Shown: positions 57,765-64,000 of the stretch, in pieces
Layout: every line of letters starts with the position of its first letter
Numbering within the stretch: position 1 is the first letter of the stretch
Assembly (NCBI RefSeq): GCF_904849725.1
Contig: NC_058523.1
Coordinates: forward strand, 337,693,948-337,757,947
DNA length: 64,000 nt
Direction: 5' to 3'
From: Hordeum vulgare subsp. vulgare
Taxonomy: Eukaryota > Streptophyta > Magnoliopsida > Poales > Poaceae
Notes under the pieces: model-generated
Told to the model about the DNA's origin: nothing
The model's database searches: none
The model's input: the letters and a program-made list of their open reading frames with translations, nothing else
Translations under genes and position numbers: made by a program

Positions 57765-58160
57765 CTAGACGGTTTTACCGGCCGGATTAACCAGCGTCAC
57801 AGTCCTGGTGGCACAATTGATGCACACTTGATGGGGTGTCAACCAATCCATCCCCAGTATTACATCTAATCCCCAGGATTCGATGGCAATTTGTGCAGCT
57901 GGAAAGGTAGCTCCTTGTATCCGTATTTCCAGATCCCGATATACGAGATTTGTTCTCAGCATGGAGCGAGGGGATTGTACCACCATGATTTTATCCAACA
58001 ACGAAGGGGAAAATTGGTGTATGGAGGCAAAACTCCTCGAAATAAATGAGTGGGAAGCCCCGGAATCAAATAAAACTATTGCTGGTATGTTGTTAACAGA
58101 GAACATACCGATAACGACTTCTGGAGCTTCGCATGCTTCTTCGGAAAAAATATGGTAGAC
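57765..58160 (-). pseudogene. aspartic protease of element L
   Basis: In minus sense LFDSGASHSFIS gives the intact catalytic Asp-Ser-Gly, and ESWGLDVILGMDWL is the second conserved part, usual for chromovirus retropepsin. A stop at 57765 separates it from reverse transcriptase in the same frame. Confidence 0.88.
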
Positions 58161-59230
58161 GCGTCCTTGGGTAAACTTAGAGTTAGGGCAGCGTCCAATA
58201 GTGTTGATCTGCGGTTTGATGTCGATGGATGGTTTTCTGCTATTGGTGGGGCACTATTAGCATAGTGTCCACTTTGGCCGCAAGTGAAACAGGTGTTGTT
58301 GCGGCAGCAATCCTCTAGCACTGGTTGTTTGCCGAAGGCCTTGTTCTGGCTCACTCTCTTGTTAGTGTTGATAGTGTTGTTCCAAGTGGGCTTGTAGACA
58401 GTGGTGTTTGGCTGCCAGGTGCGTGGCTTTTGTGCAATCTACTCCTTGTTGTCCTTCTTGGGTTCAAACTTCCTCTTGCACTCATCGTATCCAGTCCTAA
58501 GCTCTCGTTCGGCTAAGAAGGCTTTGTTTACCAGCGTCTGGAAGTCTGGAAAGTCCCGCATACATAGCTGACAACGGAGGACATGGTTTAGACCGCCTAG
58601 GAAGCGATCAATCTTCCTTTCCTCAGTGGATACATCATGGGTCGAGTATCGTGCCAGATTGTTAAACTTGTTCAGATACTCGGCTAACGTCATGCTTCCT
58701 TGTGTAAGAGCGAGGAATTCTCTTTGCTTCACCTTCGTAATACCCGTAGGAATATGATATTTGCGGAATGCTTCCTTTAATCTTTCCCATGTAATCTCTT
58801 CTCCACAGGGCCATGTTACCTTAGTATTATCCCACCATATAGCTGCTGGCCCTTCTAGGTAGTGAGTGGCAAAGGTAACCTTGTCTGCTTCCGCACAACG
58901 GGCTATGTCTAGCTTCTTCTCCATAGTCCTTAACCAGTCGTCGGCTTCAATCGGATCCGCAGCTTGGCCAAAATTGGGAGGCTTAGTTCGCTGAAAAGCT
59001 GACAACTTGGACCATGCCCCATTGTGGTTATTCTGGCCTACCATAGCTTGCATGCTTCTCAGGAATTCCATGAGATCCTAATTCCTTTTTTCCTCAAACA
59101 TTCTCATGATCTGCTCAGTATTTGGTGCCTGGAGTGGTGGAGGTGGTAGGTCTTCTGGTGGTTGACCTGCCTGCCTGATAGACCGACGGATGGGGGTTCC
59201 ATCATTGCCTTGGCTACAACTCCCTTTCAT
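58076..59230 (-). pseudogene. gag: gag of element L
   Basis: One frame runs from the minus-strand ATG at 59230 to 58076, with in-frame stops at 59078-59080, near 58440 and elsewhere. The gag core has DWLRTMEKKLDIARCAEADK, GPAAIWWDN, FRKYHIPTGI and QREFLALTQGSMTLAEYLNK. The zinc knuckle (CFTCGQSGHYAN) has lost its last cysteine. Gag builds the particle; this copy would give only fragments. Confidence 0.87.
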
Positions 59231-59589
59231 CCTAAATTATAGTTCCCACTGCAAAGTACCGAATCGATGAGCAACATCCATAAGGGAAAAGCATGGTCAT
59301 AAAACACCAAAGAAATTCTCATGGAAAGGCGAATAAGCAAAGAACATAATTATACAATGCAAATTAACATCACTCTTGGCAAGCTAGTAAGGGAACATAT
59401 CATGACTAGACTGCTCACACGATAGTTGACATATGCAAAGATGCATGCTCAACAACTCCAACCTCGGCTCTAGTGGCGCGGATGCAATGAACACTGGAAG
59501 ACGTCTGACTCCTCGTCATCTGATCCTGAGTCAGAGTCTGAACTGATTATGTTGACCTCAATCTCCGAAGCAAAGGCTACGCGGTGACG

Positions 59590-60300
59590 CTAACGAGACG
59601 GTCCTGCTCCCGAAGGAGCACGACGCCTCAACATCGGGGCAGCAGGAGTGGCAAGGAGTGAGGCCCACTCAGAATGAGTCTCACGACGACTGCCAGACGA
59701 GGTTCCTGGTGGTACTGAAGAACTAACTGGGATCTCAAATCCAGGAGGTGGTGGAACTGGTGGTGCATCTGAGGGTGGAACAGAAGACTGGGGTGGGGGT
59801 GGCACTACAGTTGCAATGACAAGTGCCGCCCGAAGACGGGGTAACTCCTCAGCCAGGGACACGATCGTACGATAGCTGGCGCTCACATAGCGAGACAGCA
59901 CAACAATCGCACTGTAACATGCCAGGTCTACGGGAGCAAAAATGACTCGCCCTGTCGAAGGCGACAAGGTGGGGTAATGGAAGAAACCTGGATGAGTCTG
60001 GATCTCCACCTCGTGGTAGCGCAAGTCGGTGAGAGCCTCCACCGCAGCAAACTGGATTGCCATCTCTGGAGTAGAAGCTGTTCCGCCCTTAGTAGAACGA
60101 GAATAGCTGCCAATATCCGAGCTGACAACCAGGTAAGCCTGAGCATGGAACTCGTACACGGACTCGGCAAGCTGCTCCCGAAACACCTGGTACACTGGTT
60201 CCTCGCCAAGCGGGTAAAGTCGAAACCAGATGTTCCACAACAGTGATGGGAAGGAGGATGGTGCAGGCTCATACTAGAAATGATACGGAACCGGTGCCAT
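59590..60300 (-). pseudogene. extra ORF upstream of gag in element L
   Basis: The minus-strand ATG at 60300 opens 237 codons with a single stop, TAG at codon 9 (60274-60276). It lies between the primer site and gag, where chromoviruses usually have only a leader. The middle part (FHAQAYLVVSSDIG, then GGTASTPEMAIQFAAVEAL) has a pattern like the second half of a double-stranded-RNA-binding domain: Gly, then Ala-Ala-x-x-Ala-Leu. The C-terminal third is Pro/Ser-rich (PPPPQSSVPP) and basic at the end. No catalytic motif is visible. The domain idea is weak; the ORF itself is clear. Confidence 0.6.
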
Positions 60301-60445
60301 CTACACTCACAAAGCCAAAGGTTAGTAAAACAATGAGTCATGATGCATGCCATGCAACAATGAAATGCAACAAGCAAATGCATACTCACGACCCTATACT
60401 ACTCGTTGTGGTAACGTGGTGACTAGGGTGTCCTACAGTCAGCAT

Positions 60446-60458
60446 GGCTCTGATACCA
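60446..60458 (-). other. primer-binding site of element L
   Basis: In minus sense TGGTATCAGAGCC, an exact initiator Met-tRNA site, five bases inside the right LTR. Confidence 0.9.
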
Positions 60459-60463
60459 AACAT

Positions 60464-63400
60464 TGTGGCACCCCGATTCAACGAATCGGATTACCACTGT
60501 CTCCAACCCAGAGATCATGTCTTCTGGAAACACTCAACAACTTGGCACAGAACTGAACTGACTTTATTGATAGCATAAGGTTACAGATACATATTTTACA
60601 ATGATAGCGAGGCCAAAGGCACCCTTGGTGCTGCACAGTATCTACATTATTTATGAGACATAGCGGGGCCTCAAAACTACTAAGTAGTTCTACGGCATAG
60701 CAGAACATAGAGGCAACTCCATTCACAGGGACACTGATGTGGACACTTCCTAGTACACATCATCAGGACCTCCGTCCTCGGCTTCTCCTGCATCTGGCAT
60801 GATATGCCAGGTGAGTACTTGGAATGTACTCGCAAGCTCATAATAACCAAGCAATGCAGCAAACAATAGCATGGAAACAAATTTAGATTAATACCACTTG
60901 GCTTTATAACATCCACTTACTCATGTCTGGGGTTGTCTCACAACCACCGGAATGCTTATCAGCCTCTCCCCTCAACTGGAGGGTTCTTCCATCATTACTA
61001 ACATCCACACGGTTGAGCATCTACTAAGGTCTGGTCAGGTTGTCCATTACCATGGACACAGCTATCCGAATAGTTTTTACACTCTGCAAAGGTTGCACAC
61101 TTTACCCACGCTCTGGAGCACTGACCTCGTGATCTCATTCGGGTGGACCAGCATTGCTCCAACGCAACTTGCCTGATCCATGACTCTCTCATCATATCCC
61201 TGGCAACCACTCCGTTCCGGAGTCCTGCCCTGGGTGGCACTGTGTCTTCATGACACATGCCATCGTCGTGGCCAAACAAAACTGTCCCAACCGGGGACGG
61301 GCGCAACTCAACTTAACTAGGCTCGTCAACAGCCCAAGTCACGGCCTTCCCATGCCGGCAAGAGGTGGTTGTACGATTATGCCCGTTCAGGTGACTCATG
61401 ATCATCCATCATGCCATAGTAACCATTGTGATTCATAATCATAAGAATATATCTCTATATGATGGTTTATTAAATGATTATTTTCTTAGCAAGTTAAGCA
61501 AATATAATGCATGAAGATGTGAGCTTTGTTATGCAAAACTACATCACATGGATATGATGGCTTGCCTTGGTCAGTGGGGTTGTTCAAATACTCCTGGTCT
61601 TCAAAGTTTCCCTCTGAAAATGTGTTTGAAATAGCAAAAGAAAAGGAAAAGCATTAAATACCTTTTTATTAACCAGAAATTCTATGAGTGTGGGAAAAAT
61701 ACCAAAATTTACCAGATTGTAAGGAATTCCAATACCAACTCAATGCAAAAAGAATCAACTGATTTGGACTTGTAAATAAAAAGATTTAAATTGTCAAAGT
61801 TTCTATTTAAATCTAAAAGAAATAAAAGAAATATAATTCCTGGGAGAGGCCACGTCGATGGCATAAAGTGGAGGGGCGCCTCCACTTAACACTTCCGCCG
61901 GAGGTCGCAGACACTAGCAGGTGGGGCCTGCCCCTATTAAACAGAGAGGGAGGAGGGGGAACAGAGGAGGGCGGCTCACCGACGACGGTCACCGGCGATA
62001 GAGACGGCGGCGAGGCTGGGAGATGACGGGAATGGAACGGGCTCTCGACGGCGGTCCTCCCTGTACCCGTAGCTCCTTCGGAGGTGGACGGACAACGTCG
62101 CCCCTTCTTCTCCGGCGGGTGGAAGCTACGGTGATTGTTGATGGCGACGGTTCCAGCAGGGATTTGACTCACTGACGGCTCGAGGAGCACCAGAGGGACC
62201 AAGGGAACTCGATGATGGCCTTGGATTAGACTGGGGAAGGGCGGAGAAGGCTGGCGACAGAGGGGATTTGGCGGCGGAGCTTGTCGCCGGAGCTGAGGGA
62301 GACGAACTTCGGGCTCTTGCTGGGGGTCTCTAGGGCTAATCCAGGGGTGAGAGCTAGGAGGGGTTCAAGTAGCGCCTTATATAGGCCAGCGACAAGCGCT
62401 GCCGAGCTCTCCGGAAGAGGCGAGGCTCGGGCTTGCCACTGGAGCAAGGACGGCGAGCTGGCTGTCGCGACGTGGGGTGAGGTGATGGAGGAGGTCAGGG
62501 GAGCGACGGGACGGGTCCGAAGCCATTAATGGCTTGCGGACGACCAAAGTGGCCGAAGCCCACTGTGTTGGCCGTGGCGGAGCTAGGCCGGGACCGACGG
62601 CGTCCTTCTCCGGCGATCCAGAGAGTTCGCGAGGTGCCACGCGGGTACCAGGGACCTCGTCGGCTTAGGACAAGGGGGGCAGCGATTGATGGCTCGGGGC
62701 GGCTCGGCTGTCACTAGAGCTGCGTAGAGCACGCTCTCTGGCATGCCAGCACCGTGATCACCACGGTTGCGGACACCCTGATGCCACACAAGCCTTGAAA
62801 CCTTGTCTATTGCGTCGACCAGCCTTCCATCAGTCACCATCCATTGCTTGCGTGAACATACAAGCTCTGCTGCGACTAGGAAGATCAACAACAGGTTCTG
62901 CTAGCAGACTTTGGGAGGTTCTAGAGCTCAACAGGGTTGGGATTAGAGCAAGATGAGATGTCTAGGAGAATCAGCATAGAAAAGACTCTAAACTGGCAAA
63001 GATTGGCAAGGTTCAAAGATCAAATGAATATAGTTTCTTTGAAAACCATCTTTTTGGTCCAGAACACAAATGAGCTCCTAGCACTCAATTCCAAGCTTTG
63101 CTACCAGTGTAATTTGGTGGGGAAGTGTCATTTGGTAGTGCACACATGCCCAAAAATTTGTAGCTCCATTGTGCACTCCTAGCTGGCACTTCCTTCACAA
63201 AGGTCCTGTTTTAGCAGAAACTTAGCAGAGTGTTTTTTCTCAAAATTTGTATTGGACCATGGATGTTTTTACATATTGGAACCATATATGATCCCTAGTA
63301 ACTACAGGAATTTATTTGGAATTTTTCAAAACAGGAATCATAGCGTTGCTTCACAAAGGGATAATTCTGGTCAGATAATAAATAATTATTCTGGCCATAA

Positions 63401-63749
63401 TTATCCATTGGCCAAAGAAATATTTTTGAATATTTTGAAATCATATGGTATTGAGAAGATGTTGCAAAAGTTTTGGGACTTAAAGCTCATCCAAGCTATA
63501 GGTTGCTTCACAACCTATAGTGATGGCATAATTCCCAAAATAGAAAAAGAGAACTATTTGATGGAATAAAGCATTGCAAATAAATCTCAGAAAGGTTTTA
63601 GTAAGAAGCAAATGGTTTTGGGTTGTTTGAGACAAGAAATTAGAGATTTCATAATCCAACTTGCTTTGAGAATTTGAAAATCCACCAAATTGCAAGTGAT
63701 CTTCAAAAATATTTTAAAAAGAAAAGGTTTGAAAAATCAGGGTGTTGCA
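60464..63749 (-). repeat. 5' LTR of chromovirus element L
   Basis: 3286 bp, starting TGTGGCACCCCGATTC. The TATA box in minus sense is at 62378-62384. It lacks about 85 bp present in the other LTR (deletion near 61320). Confidence 0.93.
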
Positions 63750-63754
63750 CAAGC

Positions 63755-64000
63755 ATAGTAGCAATTTCAGTTTCACGTATTTTTCTTATGGTGGTACTAA
63801 TATCCTTCATATACTTATCATATGAAGGAATTTTCAATATATAAGTCAAGCGAGTGCGCAAAAAGACAGGTCTAATCATTTCAGTAAAGCACTTAAATTC
63901 TTCCTCGTCCTTACCTTTAAAAGGCTTACAAGGGAAGGGCATGGGTTTCTGAACCCATCTCTCTCTTTCTTTTCCATGCTTTCTAGCAACAAAGTCTCTT
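63755..64000 (-). pseudogene. Athila-type polyprotein of element K, part before the protease
   Basis: In minus sense the frame is open to the window edge. It has MPFPCKPFKGKDEEEFKCF, MIRPVFLRTRLTYIL and KIPSYDKYMKDI, the conserved stretch ahead of the retropepsin in Athila/Sabrina-type elements. Its last codons run into the duplicated CAAGC and go on in frame at 51435 on the other side of element L. The rest of gag lies to the right of the window. Confidence 0.82.

Larger units (their letters stand above)
51436..63749 (-). mobile_element. chromodomain Ty3/gypsy element L (Tekay-like), complete ends
   Basis: LTRs of about 3.3 kb (TGTGGCACCC to GGTGTTGCA or GGTGTTACA) bound the element, with perfect 5-bp duplications CAAGC at 51431-51435 and 63750-63754. 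It reads on the minus strand: Met-tRNA primer site, an extra ORF, gag, protease, reverse transcriptase, RNase H, integrase and chromodomain. Long LTRs, the Met primer site and a C-terminal chromodomain point to the Tekay/Del branch of chromoviruses. The LTRs differ at about 5% of bases by eye over the first 155 bases, so the element is fairly young, though gag and pol carry stops and two frameshifts. Confidence 0.95.

Overview
This window is intergenic nuclear DNA from a grass, almost certainly the Triticeae (wheat, Aegilops, barley or rye). The best evidence is the LTR start TGTTGGAAATATGCCC at 3694, which is typical of the Angela/WIS/BARE copia group. Other Triticeae-type repeat families fill the rest. 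I see no intact host gene, no rRNA or tRNA gene and nothing prokaryotic. Nearly every coding stretch belongs to a transposable element and most are broken by stops and frameshifts.

The main structure is a nest of insertions. An Athila-type gypsy element on the minus strand (K) shows at 51019-51435 and 63755-64000. It holds two insertions: a complete chromodomain gypsy element L (51436-63749, minus, target-site duplication CAAGC), and gypsy element I (plus, 3' LTR 50415-51018). The 5' LTR of I survives only as its last 127 bp (32579-32705), because Sirevirus-like copia element C (3' LTR 31057-32578) sits inside it. The reverse transcriptase of C is in turn split by a second Sirevirus-like element A-B (about 8951-27968). 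The gag of A-B is split by gypsy element E (11399-20932, minus), whose integrase is split by solo LTR D (14576-16090, duplication TTGGC). That is six levels: K > I > C > A-B > E > D.

Element I has no visible gag-pol. It carries, in order, a PIF/Harbinger-type DNA transposon with an AP2/ERF-like protein (32965-34107), a LINE-like retroposon with a 14-bp duplication (34116-35764), GC-rich sequence with a MITE (36106-36398), and a phosphoenolpyruvate carboxylase pseudogene fragment (36949-37641 and 47794-47950). That fragment is split by copia element G (37642-47793, minus, duplication TACTC), which holds a 5-kb solo LTR H (41074-46034, duplication CGTTG). The 3' part of I is an array of CTTGGGGGCTACA motifs ending at its own polypurine tract.

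The left end (1-5424) is the 3' part of an Angela/BARE element, followed by a degenerate gag-only Athila/Sabrina-like element (5425-8770, minus).

Points that stand out: an AP2/ERF-like ORF inside a Harbinger element; a B3-like ORF antisense to gypsy element E; an extra ORF ahead of gag in L; a pol-less Sirevirus that keeps gag and its extra 3' ORF, with an LTR-like promoter module ahead of that ORF; PEPC sequence inside an LTR retrotransposon; and polypurine-tract-like arrays in two unrelated elements. Family names (Angela, Sabrina, Sukkula, Sirevirus, Tekay) are from recognition of motifs and remembered sequence, not from a search.
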